64,000 nt of DNA from Nocardioides massiliensis (lineage in GTDB: Bacteria; Actinomycetota; Actinomycetes; Propionibacteriales; Nocardioidaceae): contig NZ_JAUSQM010000001.1 in the NCBI RefSeq assembly GCF_030811215.1, positions 1,240,001-1,304,000 on the forward strand, read 5' to 3'. Position numbers and translations under genes: made by a program. Below the pieces are notes generated by a model that saw only the letters and a program-made list of their open reading frames with translations, made no database searches and was not told where the DNA came from. Shown one piece after another: positions 15,826-24,687 of this stretch; within the stretch, counting starts at the first letter, position 1; every line of letters begins with the position of its first letter.

Positions 15826-18761
15826 ACGATCGCCCCCGTCGCCCGTCCGGACCCCTCGGCCTCGCGCTCCTCGCGCCGGATGTGCCGGTCGATCCCGGAG
15901 CCGAGGCTGCGCAGCAGGTCGAGCATGAGGCCGAAGACCACGAGGAAGACGCCGACGTCGAAGCCCAGCGCCGTGACGAGGTGCACCTCGCCGAGCACCG
16001 GCAGCGACAGGTCGATGACAGCCGACTGCAGGACGGCTCCACCGAAGAAGACCGGCACGACCGCGGACATCGCGGCGACCGCCAGGCCGACACCGAGCAG
16101 GAGACCTGCGTCGACCGGTGCGGCCTCGTCGAGCTCGTAGCGTCCGCCCGCGAGGTAGCGCACCATGAGCGCCAGCCCGGCCACCAGACCGGCGGCGAAG
16201 CCCCCGCCGGGGTTGTTGTGGCCGGCGAAGAGCAGATAGATGCTCAGCAGCATGATCGTGTGGAAGATCAGCCGGGTGATGACCTCGAAGAGGATCGAGC
16301 GGCGGTCCGGCGCGAGCGTCCGCGGGCCGGGCAGCCACACCCGTCGCCCGCCGGCGACAGGCACCTTGGTGACCTCGCTGGGGTAGGGGATCTCGTGGAC
16401 CCGGCGGATGCCGGCGTTGCGGGTGTCGATGAACAGCAACGACGCCACGCCGGTCGCGGCCACGACGAGCACCGAGATCTCCCCGAAGGTGTCCCACGCG
16501 CGGATGTCGACGAGGGTCACGTTGACGACGTTCTTGCCGCCGCCGAAGTCGACGGCGGCCTCGGGGAAGCCCTCCGAGACCGGCGTCGCAGTGCGGGCGC
16601 CCGAGGCCACGAGCAGGAACGTGCCGAACGCCGCGGCCAGCCCGCCGGCGATCACCATGCGCCAGTAGCGCATGCGGGCGAGCGGGCGGTCGGTGAAGTA
16701 CTCCGGCAACCGGCGCAGGACGAGCACGAAGACCACCAGCGTCACCGTCTCGACCAGGATCTGCGTGAGCGCCAGGTCGGGGGCGCCGTGGATGAGGAAG
16801 AGCATCGCCGTGGCATAGCCCGTGACGCCGACCAGGATCACCGCACGCATGCGGCGCCGTGACCGCGCGACGAGCACCGACGAGGCCAGCAGGACGATCG
16901 CCAGCAGCAGCTGCAGCGGGTTGTGGAAGGCGACGACGTCGACCATCCAGCCCGACTGCCACAGCAACGCCGAGCCCGGCACCAGGACCACCACGATCAT
17001 GATGACGCCGAGGTAGATGCCGACCGAGCCTCGTTGGACGAAGCCGGTGACCTCGACCGCGAGCCGGTCGAGACCGCGCAGCGTCGCCTGGTAGCCGCGT
17101 TCGGCGCTCACGGTCGACGACAGCGCCGCCTGCGCGGTGGCGACCTTCGCGCGGAAGACGAACATCGCCAGGCCGGCGAGGACCGACAGGATCGACAGCC
17201 CCAGCGCCGGCTCGAAGCCGTGCCAGAGCGCGAGGTACGGCTCGTGCACGCCCTCGGGGAACTGCTCGGCGTACGGCGCGATGACCGAGGTCAGTGGCTT
17301 GCCGAGGAAGGCCAGCACCACGCTGAGGCCCGCCAGCAGCACGGGGACGGCCGCGAACGGCGCAGCGACCGGCGTGACCGGAGTGTCCTCGACGCCGCGC
17401 TTGTGCGCGAAGGCTCCCCACCAGAAGCGAGCGGTGTAGGCGGCGGTCAGCGCGGACCCGGCTGTGATGCCGGCGAGCATGACCCAACCGGTGAACGGAG
17501 CCAGCCCGGTGCCGTCACCGCCGGCGTCGGAGGCGATGTCGAGCAGGGCGGCGTACGCGCTCTCCTTGCCGACGAAGCCGATCAGCGGCGGGAGGCCGGC
17601 CATCGAGATGCCGGCCAGGGCGGCGGCGGTCGCGACGACGGGCATCCGGGAGCGCACGCCGGAGAGCTTGCGCAGGTCGCGCGTGCCGGCGTTGTGGTCG
17701 ACGATGCCGACGATGAGGAAGAGGGCCGCCTTGAACAGGGCGTGCGAGAGCACCATCGCCATGCCGGCGAGCGCTGCGGCGCGGGTGCCCGACCCGACGA
17801 GGGTCAGCAGGAAGCCCAGCTGGGAGACCGTGCCGTAGGCGAGCAGGAGCTTGATGTCGTACTGCCGCAGCGCCCGCCAGCCGCCGAGCAGCATGGTGGC
17901 GACGCCGAGCGGCAGGAGCAGCTCGCGCCAGCCGGGGATGTGGGCCAGCGCCGGAGCGAGGAGGGCGACGAGGAAGACGCCTGCTTTGACCATGGCAGCC
18001 GCGTGCAGGTAGGCGCTCACCGGAGTGGGCGCGGCCATGGCGCCGGGGAGCCAGAAGTGGAACGGCACCAGGGCGGACTTGGTGATGGCACCGAGCAGCA
18101 GCAGGACGACCGCCACGATCGCGAGCCCCGTGGCCTCGGGCGGGTCCTCGAGCAGGGTGGTGACCGAGAAGGTGCCGGTCTGGGCGCGCAGCAGCAGGAT
18201 GCCGACGAGCATGGCGAGCCCGCCGAAGGTGGTGACGATCAGCGCCTGCATCCCCGCGCTGCGCGAGGCCCGCTTGGCCGGGTCGTGGCCGATCAGCAGG
18301 TAGGAGAAGACGGTCGTGAGCTCCCAGAAGACGTAGAGCACGAGCAGGTTGTCGGCCCACACCAGTCCGAGCATCGCGCCGGCGAAGGCGGTCAGGGTGC
18401 CGGCGAGGTTGGCGAGCCCCGACTCGTCGTCGGAGAAGTACCACGTGCAGTACGCCAGCACGAGCGCGCCGATGCCGGCGACGATGAGCGTCATCAACCA
18501 CTGGAGCGGGCCCACCGTGAGGGTCAGGTCCATCTGCAGGGCGGGGACCCAGCTCAGCTCCTCCACGCGCGGGGAGTCGAAGACGTCGCCGGCGACGGCC
18601 AGCGCCCAGCCGAAGGCGGCCAGGGGCGCGATCGCGAGAGCGAGGAAAGCACGGGTTCCCCAGGCACGCACGAGAACCGGCGCGAGGACACCGGCCACGA
18701 GATGGAGGAGCAGGAGAACAAGCAGAACGGGCCTCCGGTCGATCGTGGGCCGGACGGTCAT
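15822..18761 (-). CDS. mnhA: Na+/H+ antiporter subunit MnhA fused to MnhB (MrpAB)
   Basis: 979 residues, first gene of a six-gene Mrp operon (AB-C-D-E-F-G). The N-terminal two thirds are a NuoL-like antiporter module, with FWELTTVFSYLLIGHD around residue 145 and the Lys helix ITKSALVPFHFWLPGAM. A MrpA-specific domain follows (GAPDLALTQILVETVTLVVF). The C-terminus is the MrpB module (LFEVITRLIFHTIMLLSIYLLF, NNPGGGFAAGLVAG, LGFDVGVFLVVFGLMLD). This A-B fusion explains the absence of a separate mnhB. Start ATG 18761 directly follows a 161-bp divergent control region. Confidence 0.95.
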   Translation of the reverse strand: MTVRPTIDRRPVLLVLLLLHLVAGVLAPVLVRAWGTRAFLALAIAPLAAFGWALAVAGDVFDSPRVEELSWVPALQMDLTLTVGPLQWLMTLIVAGIGALVLAYCTWYFSDDESGLANLAGTLTAFAGAMLGLVWADNLLVLYVFWELTTVFSYLLIGHDPAKRASRSAGMQALIVTTFGGLAMLVGILLLRAQTGTFSVTTLLEDPPEATGLAIVAVVLLLLGAITKSALVPFHFWLPGAMAAPTPVSAYLHAAAMVKAGVFLVALLAPALAHIPGWRELLLPLGVATMLLGGWRALRQYDIKLLLAYGTVSQLGFLLTLVGSGTRAAALAGMAMVLSHALFKAALFLIVGIVDHNAGTRDLRKLSGVRSRMPVVATAAALAGISMAGLPPLIGFVGKESAYAALLDIASDAGGDGTGLAPFTGWVMLAGITAGSALTAAYTARFWWGAFAHKRGVEDTPVTPVAAPFAAVPVLLAGLSVVLAFLGKPLTSVIAPYAEQFPEGVHEPYLALWHGFEPALGLSILSVLAGLAMFVFRAKVATAQAALSSTVSAERGYQATLRGLDRLAVEVTGFVQRGSVGIYLGVIMIVVVLVPGSALLWQSGWMVDVVAFHNPLQLLLAIVLLASSVLVARSRRRMRAVILVGVTGYATAMLFLIHGAPDLALTQILVETVTLVVFVLVLRRLPEYFTDRPLARMRYWRMVIAGGLAAAFGTFLLVASGARTATPVSEGFPEAAVDFGGGKNVVNVTLVDIRAWDTFGEISVLVVAATGVASLLFIDTRNAGIRRVHEIPYPSEVTKVPVAGGRRVWLPGPRTLAPDRRSILFEVITRLIFHTIMLLSIYLLFAGHNNPGGGFAAGLVAGLALMVRYLAGGRYELDEAAPVDAGLLLGVGLAVAAMSAVVPVFFGGAVLQSAVIDLSLPVLGEVHLVTALGFDVGVFLVVFGLMLDLLRSLGSGIDRHIRREEREAEGSGRATGAIV

Positions 18762-18825
18762 GGTGATTCTACGGGTGCGGGCCGGGCCTTCCTCGCGCGG
18801 CCCTGTGCGGTCGACGGATATTCAC

Positions 18826-18843
18826 ATACAGACATCTATGTAT
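18826..18843. promoter_or_regulatory. AT-rich imperfect palindrome in the mnhA/18923 divergent region
   Basis: ATACAGACATCTATGTAT has perfect ATACA/TGTAT arms and matches its own complement at 14 of 18 positions. It stands out as one of few AT-rich spots in the region and lies between two divergent genes, so it is a candidate operator. The regulator is unknown. Confidence 0.4.
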
Positions 18844-18922
18844 CTGTTGTGCAGGCGGCATCGCCCGGTCTACGGTGCGAGCTCCACACCTGCACCACCT
18901 CCGCGCGGCGAAGGGAACCCTC

Positions 18923-19672
18923 GTGTCTCTGCAGTTCTCCGACTCCGACGAGCTCGACGACTACAGCGGTCCCTTCGAGCCCGACCTGCGACTCGACGAC
19001 TTCTCGAAGGAGGGGCTCAAGAAGCTGGTCGAGATCGGTGGCGCGATCTACGGCACCGTCAACCGCAAGTGGTACGACGCGGCGGTCAAGCGCTTCGGCC
19101 AGGAGATCGCCGACGAGATGCACCACGAGGCGTGGTTCGCCGACGGGGGTGCCGGCGACGTCGAGAACGTCACCATCAGCACCCTCATGGGCTTCGCCGA
19201 CGAGGACGAGGTGACCACGCCGCTGAAGGTGTGGCAGTGCCTGCCGGCCATGGCGTCACGGATGCACATGGTCTTCGAGCAGACCGAGGGCGGCGACTGG
19301 ACGATGTCGACGCCGCAGTGCCTGGTGCCGGAGATGGGCGAGAAGTACGGCCCCGCGGTGATGGACTACATGGTCAACAAGATCTGCGGGCACCTCGAGC
19401 TCTTCGGCTTCCGGCACGGGGCGAGCCGATGGAACGCCAACATCCGGATCGATCCGATGAAGCTGCCGCCGCGCGCTGACGCGGGGGACGTGCACTGCCG
19501 CTGGCGGATCAGCCTGGAGGACGAGCGGGTCGACTACGCGGCCGAGCCCGGGGACTACGTCGCCGAGCACGGCCTGCGGCGCGCGACCGACGTGGAGATC
19601 GTGAACCACGAGGCCGGGAAGTACGCCGCCCGCCGGTTCCACCAGCGGGCGGCGCAGCAGGCCGGATCCTGA
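18923..19672 (+). CDS. Conserved hypothetical protein (possibly DUF6125-like)
   Basis: 249 residues from GTG 18923, chosen for the AAGGGA ribosome site 8 nt upstream. It is acidic and soluble, with no signal peptide or membrane segment. A segment YGTVNRKWYDAAVKRFGQEI followed by MHHEAWF resembles small uncharacterised proteins that share a W...YG...A...W pattern, hence the tentative DUF6125 link. It has five cysteines: WQCLP, PQCLV, KICGH and VHCRW, the last near residue 191. Divergent from the Mrp operon. I do not assign a function. Its stop codon lies inside a hairpin shared with the next, convergent gene. Confidence 0.6.
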   Translation: MSLQFSDSDELDDYSGPFEPDLRLDDFSKEGLKKLVEIGGAIYGTVNRKWYDAAVKRFGQEIADEMHHEAWFADGGAGDVENVTISTLMGFADEDEVTTPLKVWQCLPAMASRMHMVFEQTEGGDWTMSTPQCLVPEMGEKYGPAVMDYMVNKICGHLELFGFRHGASRWNANIRIDPMKLPPRADAGDVHCRWRISLEDERVDYAAEPGDYVAEHGLRRATDVEIVNHEAGKYAARRFHQRAAQQAGS

Positions 19673-19689
19673 GCCCGCGTGGGGCTCAG
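19669..19689. terminator. Bidirectional hairpin overlapping two convergent stop codons
   Basis: CTGAGCCC (19669-19676), loop GCGT(G), GGGCTCAG (19682-19689). The plus-strand stop (19670-19672) and the minus-strand stop (19686-19688) both lie within the stem. The longer flanks GGATC and GATCC extend the symmetry. No T-run follows on either strand. Confidence 0.6.
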
Positions 19690-19889
19690 TCCTGGATCCG
19701 GCGTTCCTCGACGTGCTTGGTGCGGGTGCGCTGCTGATTCATGATCAGGCCGATGACGACGCCGATGGCGCCGGCGGCCATGAGGATGATGCCCAGTGTC
19801 GCGTCGTTGAGACCGGCGATGTCGAGCTCGAGTGCGAAATAGATGATCGCGCCGATGACGAACAGCACGATGCCGACTCCGATACCCAT
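19686..19889 (-). CDS. Small two-helix membrane protein (DUF6458-type)
   Basis: 67 residues with two hydrophobic segments (IGVGIVLFVIGAIIYFAL and LGIILMAAGAIGVVIGLI) joined by a short acidic loop, and a basic tail NQQRTRTKHVEERR. This is the layout of the actinobacterial DUF6458 family. ATG 19889 is chosen because GAGGAGG lies 9 nt upstream; a TTG six nt earlier is too close to it. Function unknown. Confidence 0.75.
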   Translation of the reverse strand: MGIGVGIVLFVIGAIIYFALELDIAGLNDATLGIILMAAGAIGVVIGLIMNQQRTRTKHVEERRIQD

Positions 19890-19990
19890 CTTCAAGAACC
19901 TCCTCGATGGGCGGCGTCGGTGCCGCCCGGCGGACAGGGTCTGGGGCTCCTACCCGTCCGCCGGGCTGGCCATGCCGGGGAGCCTGCCGA

Positions 19991-21865
19991 TCAGAACGCT
20001 GCTTCGGCCAGCTCCATGAGCTCGAGGTCGACACCCTCCGCGATCGTCCGCTCGGCCGTGATCTTCGGCAGCACGTTGCGGGCGAAGAACTGCGCCGCGG
20101 CGACCTTGCCCTCGTAGAAGGCCTTGTCCTTCTCGCCGACCTCGCCGCCGAGCTTCTCCAGCGCGACCTCGGCCTGGCGGAGCAGGAGCCAGCCACAGAC
20201 GATGTCGCCGAGCGCCATCAGCAGCCGGGTGGAGTTGAGGCCGACCTTGTAGATGTTGCGGACGTCGCCGCCGGAGCTGGCGTCGGCCGACATCAGCGTG
20301 TCGATCATCAGGCCGACGATGGCCTGGCCGTCCTCGAGGGCGGTCGCGAGCAGCTCGCGCTCGGCCTTGAGCCGGCCGTTGCCGGCCTCGGACTTCACGA
20401 AGCCGTCGATCTCGCCCGCGAGGTGGGTCAGCGCCTGGGCCTGGTCCTTGACGATCTTGCGGAAGAACAGGTCCTGGCCCTGGATCGCGGTGGTGCCCTC
20501 GTAGAGGGTGTCGATCTTGGCGTCGCGGACGTACTGCTCGATCGGGTACTCCTGGAGGAAGCCCGATCCGCCGAAGGTCTGCAGGGACTCGGTGCCGAGC
20601 AGCACCCAGGAGCGCTCGGAGCCGTAGCCCTTGACGATCGGGAGCAGCAGGTCGTTGACCCGCTCGGCCAGCTCGTCGCGCTCGCCGGCGTGGGCGGCCA
20701 CCATGACCTTGTCCTGCCAGGTCGCGGTGTAGAGCACCAGCGCACGCATCGCCTCGGCGTACGACTTCTGGGTCATGAGCGACCGGCGCACGTCGGGGTG
20801 GTGGGTGATGGTCACGCGCGGCGCCGTCTTGTCGGAGGCCTGGGTCAGGTCGGCGCCCTGGATGCGCTCCTTGGCGTACTCGAGCGCGTTGAGGTAGCCG
20901 GTGGACAGCGTGGCGATGGCCTTCGTGCCGACCATCATCCGGGCGTTCTCGATGACGTCGAACATCTGCGCGATGCCGTCGTGGACCTCGCCCAGCAGCC
21001 AGCCCTTGGCCGGCTCGCCACCGCCGACCTGCGGGTCGCCGAAGGTGACCTCGCAGGTGTTGGAGACCTTGATGCCCATCTTGTGCTCGACGTTGGTGAC
21101 GTAGACGCCGTTGCGCTCACCGGTGAGCTCACCGGTCTCGTGGTCGAAGTGGTGCTCGGGCATCCAGAAGAGGGAGAGGCCCTTGGTGCCCGGGCCGCCG
21201 ACGCCGTCGACGCCCACGGGGCGCGCGAGCACCAGGTGCATGATGTTCTCGCTCATGTCGTGGGTGGCGGAGGTGATGAACCGCTTCACTCCGATGACGT
21301 TCCACGAGCCGTCGTCGTTGGGGGTGGCCTTGGCCCGGCCGGCGCCGACGTCGGAGCCGGCGTCGGGCTCGGTGAGCACCATGGTGCAGCCCCACTCGCG
21401 CTCGACCATGATCTGGGCGACCCGCTTGTCGCGGTCGTTGCCGTTCTTCCAGACCACGCCGGCGAACGGCGCGCCGGCGGCGTACATGTGGATCGGCGCG
21501 TTGGAGCCGAGCACCATCTCGCCGATCGCCCAGTTGAGGCTGGACGGAGCCGGCGTGCCGCCGAGCTCCTCGGTGATCTGCAACCGCCAGAACTCCGCGT
21601 CCATCCAGGCGCGGTAGCTCTTCTTGAACGACTCGGGCAGCGGTGCCGCGTGCGCCTGGGGGTCGAACACCGGCGGGTTGCGGTCGCTGTCCTCGTAGGA
21701 CGCGGCCAGGTCCTCGCGAGCGAGGCGGTCGACCTCGGCCAGGACCTCGCGGGCGGTGTCGGCGTCGACGTCGGCGAACGGGCCGGTGCCCAGGACCTCG
21801 TCACGACCGAGCACCTCGAAGAGGTTGAACTCGATGTCGCGGAGGTTGCTCTTGTAGTGACTCAC
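19991..21865 (-). CDS. Acyl-CoA dehydrogenase (FadE5-like, large form)
   Basis: 624 residues, longer than the usual 380-400 because of an N-terminal extension ([17 protein letters not shown]) and an extra C-terminal domain, the arrangement seen in mycobacterial FadE5. FAD/substrate motifs include [26 protein letters not shown] and [15 protein letters not shown]. The catalytic Glu is expected in [14 protein letters not shown]. The enzyme oxidises acyl-CoA to enoyl-CoA and passes electrons to ETF. GTG 21865 is preferred over GTG 21874 because AAGGTGGGG lies at proper distance. Transcription probably starts from a TTGCAC-17-CATAAT promoter with an operator just downstream of the -10. Confidence 0.93.
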   Translation of the reverse strand: MSHYKSNLRDIEFNLFEVLGRDEVLGTGPFADVDADTAREVLAEVDRLAREDLAASYEDSDRNPPVFDPQAHAAPLPESFKKSYRAWMDAEFWRLQITEELGGTPAPSSLNWAIGEMVLGSNAPIHMYAAGAPFAGVVWKNGNDRDKRVAQIMVEREWGCTMVLTEPDAGSDVGAGRAKATPNDDGSWNVIGVKRFITSATHDMSENIMHLVLARPVGVDGVGGPGTKGLSLFWMPEHHFDHETGELTGERNGVYVTNVEHKMGIKVSNTCEVTFGDPQVGGGEPAKGWLLGEVHDGIAQMFDVIENARMMVGTKAIATLSTGYLNALEYAKERIQGADLTQASDKTAPRVTITHHPDVRRSLMTQKSYAEAMRALVLYTATWQDKVMVAAHAGERDELAERVNDLLLPIVKGYGSERSWVLLGTESLQTFGGSGFLQEYPIEQYVRDAKIDTLYEGTTAIQGQDLFFRKIVKDQAQALTHLAGEIDGFVKSEAGNGRLKAERELLATALEDGQAIVGLMIDTLMSADASSGGDVRNIYKVGLNSTRLLMALGDIVCGWLLLRQAEVALEKLGGEVGEKDKAFYEGKVAAAQFFARNVLPKITAERTIAEGVDLELMELAEAAF

Positions 21866-21892
21866 GGTCCCCACCTTCGGTGCATTCGGGTG

Positions 21893-21944
21893 TTACTTAC
21901 CAGTCAGTAACATCCATTATGCGCTGGGCCGGTGGGCGGTGCAA
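21893..21944 (-). promoter_or_regulatory. Promoter and TetR-type operator of the acyl-CoA dehydrogenase gene
   Basis: -35 TTGCAC (21944-21939), 17-bp spacer, -10 CATAAT (21921-21916). Immediately downstream is the 18-bp palindrome TTACTTACCAGTCAGTAA (21893-21910), of the form TTACNNACNNGTNNGTAA. A bound repressor would block initiation. A similar site lies upstream of the EtfD-like gene (41371-41388). Confidence 0.7.
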
Positions 21945-22001
21945 GCACAGGGCCGCGAACTGGGCAACACGCCTAAGTTCATCGGATGGACTTTGTGTAG
22001 T

Positions 22002-22025
22002 GGACTTATCGATATACATTGGTCC
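22002..22025. promoter_or_regulatory. Candidate operator upstream of the TauE/SafE gene
   Basis: Arms GGAC (22002-22005) and GTCC (22022-22025) enclose the perfect palindrome TATCGATA (22007-22014). The segment overlaps a weak promoter-like TTGTGT-16-TACATT. The cysteine-less Rrf2 regulator encoded downstream is a plausible binder, but this is inference. Confidence 0.35.
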
Positions 22026-22084
22026 TAGGCCCCACCCGCGGGCCTCCTGCCCGCAGCCCCGCGCGTCCGACCGGAGTCCCGCCG

Positions 22085-23005
22085 ATGTTCCTGCTCGTCC
22101 TGCTCGCGATCTTCGGGTTCGTCGCCCAGCTCGTCGACGGCTCCCTCGGCATGGGGTACGGCGTCACGTCCACCTCGATGCTCGTCGCCGTCGGCATCGC
22201 CCCGGCCGCCGCGTCCGCCGCGGTCAACTTCGCCCAGCTGGGTACGACGCTCGCCTCGGGCGTCTCCCACGCGAAGATGGGCAACGTCGACTGGCGGACC
22301 GTGTCGATCCTGGCGCTGCCCGGGGCCGTGGGCGCGTTCGTCGGCGCGTTCTTCCTCGTCAGCCTGTCGGTGGCGGTGGCCACGCCCATGGTGGCGACGA
22401 TCCTGCTGGTGCTCGGCACCTACGTCTTCTTGCGGTTCCTGCTGCTCGCGGGTCGTCGCCCGACCTTCAAGGGCAGCCCCTCGGCGTGGTTCCTGGTGCC
22501 GATGGGGTTCGTCGGCGGCACGGTCAACAGCATCGGTGGCGGCGGGTGGGGCCCCATCGGGACGACCACCCTGCTGTCGTCGGGTCGGCTGGAGCCGCGC
22601 AAGGTCGTCGGCTCGATCTCGACCACCGAGTTCGGCGTCACCGTGGGCGGCTCACTCGGGTTCCTGCTCGCCCTGCAGCTGGACGCCGTGCCGTGGTCCT
22701 TCACGATCGCCCTGCTGGCGGGCGGCGTGCTCGCCGCGCCGTTCGCGGCGTACCTCGTCCGGCACCTGGCTCCGCGGGTCCTCGGGGTCGCCGCGGGCGG
22801 CATGATCATCGTGACCAACGTGCGCACCCTGCTCGACAACGGCGGTCTCTCCGCGGGCGTGATCGGTCTCGTCCTCGTGCCCCTGGTCGTCGGCTGGATC
22901 GCGGCGGTCGTCTGGGCCGTCCGGGCGGGTCGCGCCGACCGGCTCGCGCGCGAGGGCGCGCGTGCTGCCGACGAGGCTGCAGCGAGAGTCGCGCAAGTCA
23001 CGTGA
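22085..23005 (+). CDS. Sulfite exporter TauE/SafE family membrane protein
   Basis: 306 residues with eight or so hydrophobic segments. The two family half-repeats are evident: VDGSLGMGYGVTSTSML in the first helix pair and NSIGGGGWGPIGTTTLL after the central loop. Family members export sulfite, sulfoacetate or related anions. ATG 22085 follows CGGAG. An Rrf2-type regulator begins 17 nt after the stop, suggesting a sulfur-related or stress-regulated export unit. The substrate is not determinable. Confidence 0.88.
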   Translation: MFLLVLLAIFGFVAQLVDGSLGMGYGVTSTSMLVAVGIAPAAASAAVNFAQLGTTLASGVSHAKMGNVDWRTVSILALPGAVGAFVGAFFLVSLSVAVATPMVATILLVLGTYVFLRFLLLAGRRPTFKGSPSAWFLVPMGFVGGTVNSIGGGGWGPIGTTTLLSSGRLEPRKVVGSISTTEFGVTVGGSLGFLLALQLDAVPWSFTIALLAGGVLAAPFAAYLVRHLAPRVLGVAAGGMIIVTNVRTLLDNGGLSAGVIGLVLVPLVVGWIAAVVWAVRAGRADRLAREGARAADEAAARVAQVT

Positions 23006-23022
23006 TCTGACAGACTTGGCCC

Positions 23023-23475
23023 ATGCGCGTCTCCGCCAAGTCCGACTACGCCCTCCGGGCGTTGATCGAGATCGCACGGCACACCGACGAGGGTCCGGTG
23101 AGCGCGGAGACCCTGGGGCGTCTGCAGGACATCCCCCACGGCTTCCTCCAGGCGATCCTCGCCGACCTGCGCCGCGCCGGCGTGGTGGTCAGCCAGCGCG
23201 GTCAGTCCGGGGGGTGGCGCCTGGCGCGCTCCGCCTCCGACGTCAGCGTCGCCGACGTGATCCGCGCGGTCGACGGTCCGCTGGTGTCGGTCTATGGGCT
23301 GCGGCCGGAGGCGGTCACCTACAACGAGCGCGCCGACGTGCTGCAGCACGTGTGGATCGCGGCGCGCAGCAGTCTGCGTGACGTGTTCGAGAACGTCTCC
23401 ATCGCCCACCTCGCCGACCGCGACCTGCCCGCGGAGGTCACCAGCCGGACCACCGACGAGGACGCGTGGCACTGA
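23023..23475 (+). CDS. Rrf2-family transcriptional regulator without cysteines
   Basis: 150 residues. The N-terminal winged helix is typical (MRVSAKSDYALRALIEIA, IPHGFLQAILADLRRAG, SQRGQSGGWRLAR). There is no Cys in the whole protein, so unlike IscR, NsrR or RsrR it cannot hold an Fe-S cluster through its own cysteines. CymR-like members of this type act through protein or metabolite partners. A box CAGACT lies 6 nt before the ATG (possible leaderless start). The 3' end overlaps by 38 bp the convergent gene ending at 23438. Confidence 0.88.
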   Translation: MRVSAKSDYALRALIEIARHTDEGPVSAETLGRLQDIPHGFLQAILADLRRAGVVVSQRGQSGGWRLARSASDVSVADVIRAVDGPLVSVYGLRPEAVTYNERADVLQHVWIAARSSLRDVFENVSIAHLADRDLPAEVTSRTTDEDAWH

Positions 23476-24565
23476 GCCGCTCGTTGTCGCGGCGCAGCTG
23501 AGCCAGGTCGAGCATCGCCTCGGCCAAGAGGTCGGTGGCGACCTCGAGCTGCTCCTTGGTGGTCACGTCGTCGGGGTGGGGCGCGGTGGGCGGCACCTGC
23601 GGCACCAGGTCGTCGGGCGCGCCGTGGACGCTGTGTCCGCGAGCGAGCAGCGTCGCGGTCCACTCCCGCGCCAGGTCGCTCAGCACGTCGTGCAGCGGCG
23701 CCGTGCGCGGGTCCGGCCCCAGATGGGGGAGGGCGAGCGGTGTGACCTCGCCGAAGAGCGGGGCGACCACCGCGGCGTACGACGGGTGGCTGAGCCGGCC
23801 GTCCAGCGCGCGGTTGACGCGCCGCAGCACCTCGAGATGGGCCGCGGCGTCGTGCGGGTCCAGGGCCGGCACGGGGCCTGGGTCCGTGGACTCCCTCTCG
23901 GCCGTCCCCGCGGGAGCGTGGTCCGGGAGGTCGGTCCCCAGCAGGGCGGCGTACCGCTGCCAGACCGTGGGTCCGACGGGGAGCCCGGGTCGTTGCGCCG
24001 GTGCGGTGATGACGTGGACGCGAGCGGGCTTGAGCCGTGGTGCCCACGCGTCGAGCACCGTCGGGAGGTCGTAGGTGCTGCGGAAGTGTGCCGCGTGCTC
24101 GCTCGTGGCGGTGGGGTCGAGCGCGCGGCGGGCGAACTTGGCGAACGACGTACGCCGTCCCGCCCGCACTGCGGCGCTCCAGGCGCTCGTCAGCGCGGTG
24201 CCCGGGTCGGGTGGCGTGAGGACCAGGTGCACCTTGAGGCCCGCGAGCGCGTCGAAGGCGAGAGCCCGGCCGTCGGGCGGGGCGGCGGCGAGGCCGGGGA
24301 CGCTGATCAGCACGTCGCGCGACGACCGCCAGGCCTCCTGGGCCAACCGCGCCCAGGTGCCCTCGACCTCGGAGCGGCGCAGTCCGTGCTCGCGGTGGGT
24401 GCGGCACAGCTCGATCTCGGTCGCGAGGGCGTCGTACGCCGACGTCGCCGGCACGTGGAAGCCGGCCGACGCGAGGGCGAAGCGCTGCTGGAGGAGGCCG
24501 TCATGGACGGCATCGGAGGCGGGTCCGGGTGGGCCGATGTGGAGGTGGACGGTGCGCTTGGCCAT
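23438..24565 (-). CDS. Sulfotransferase-like protein with degenerate P-loop
   Basis: 375 residues. The start RTVHLHIGPPGPASDAVHDG aligns with the PAPS-binding strand-loop of actinobacterial sulfotransferase-fold proteins (HxGxPKTGTT), but the Lys-Thr-Gly-Thr core is replaced by PPGPASDA. PAPS binding is therefore doubtful. Other family-like stretches are DVLISVPGLAA and SFAKFARRAL; a coiled segment near the C-terminus (TTKEQLEVATDLLAEAMLDL) resembles the tail of such proteins. Function unknown, possibly a non-catalytic relative. The start is supported by CAGCCT 7 nt upstream. Its 3' end overlaps the Rrf2 gene. Confidence 0.6.
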   Translation of the reverse strand: MAKRTVHLHIGPPGPASDAVHDGLLQQRFALASAGFHVPATSAYDALATEIELCRTHREHGLRRSEVEGTWARLAQEAWRSSRDVLISVPGLAAAPPDGRALAFDALAGLKVHLVLTPPDPGTALTSAWSAAVRAGRRTSFAKFARRALDPTATSEHAAHFRSTYDLPTVLDAWAPRLKPARVHVITAPAQRPGLPVGPTVWQRYAALLGTDLPDHAPAGTAERESTDPGPVPALDPHDAAAHLEVLRRVNRALDGRLSHPSYAAVVAPLFGEVTPLALPHLGPDPRTAPLHDVLSDLAREWTATLLARGHSVHGAPDDLVPQVPPTAPHPDDVTTKEQLEVATDLLAEAMLDLAQLRRDNERLSATRPRRWSGW

Positions 24566-24659
24566 GCAGCGCAGGCTGGCGGGGTCGGACGGCGCGCGGG
24601 TGAACCCCGGGTGGCGGCGCGAGGGGGATGCCGTGAAACCTCCGCGACCCCTATCGAAC

Positions 24660-24687
24660 TAGAACGTGTTCCATCTAGCATGCGCGC
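24660..24687 (+). promoter_or_regulatory. KstR-type operator and leaderless promoter of the NTF2-fold gene pair
   Basis: TAGAACGTGTTCCA (24660-24673) matches the KstR consensus TNNAACNNGTTNNA at every fixed position. TAGCAT (24676-24681) is a -10 box 6 nt before the ATG at 24688. The operator lies where the -35/-10 spacer would be, the expected place for a repressor. KstR is the TetR-family repressor of sterol catabolism in actinobacteria. Confidence 0.7.

Noticed and set aside
21974-21984. AAGTTCATCGG also occurs next to the IS right end (7232-7242), suggesting an IS relic upstream of tauE
   Set aside because: Only 11 bp match and the inverted-repeat sequence itself is not preserved; too little to call a remnant.
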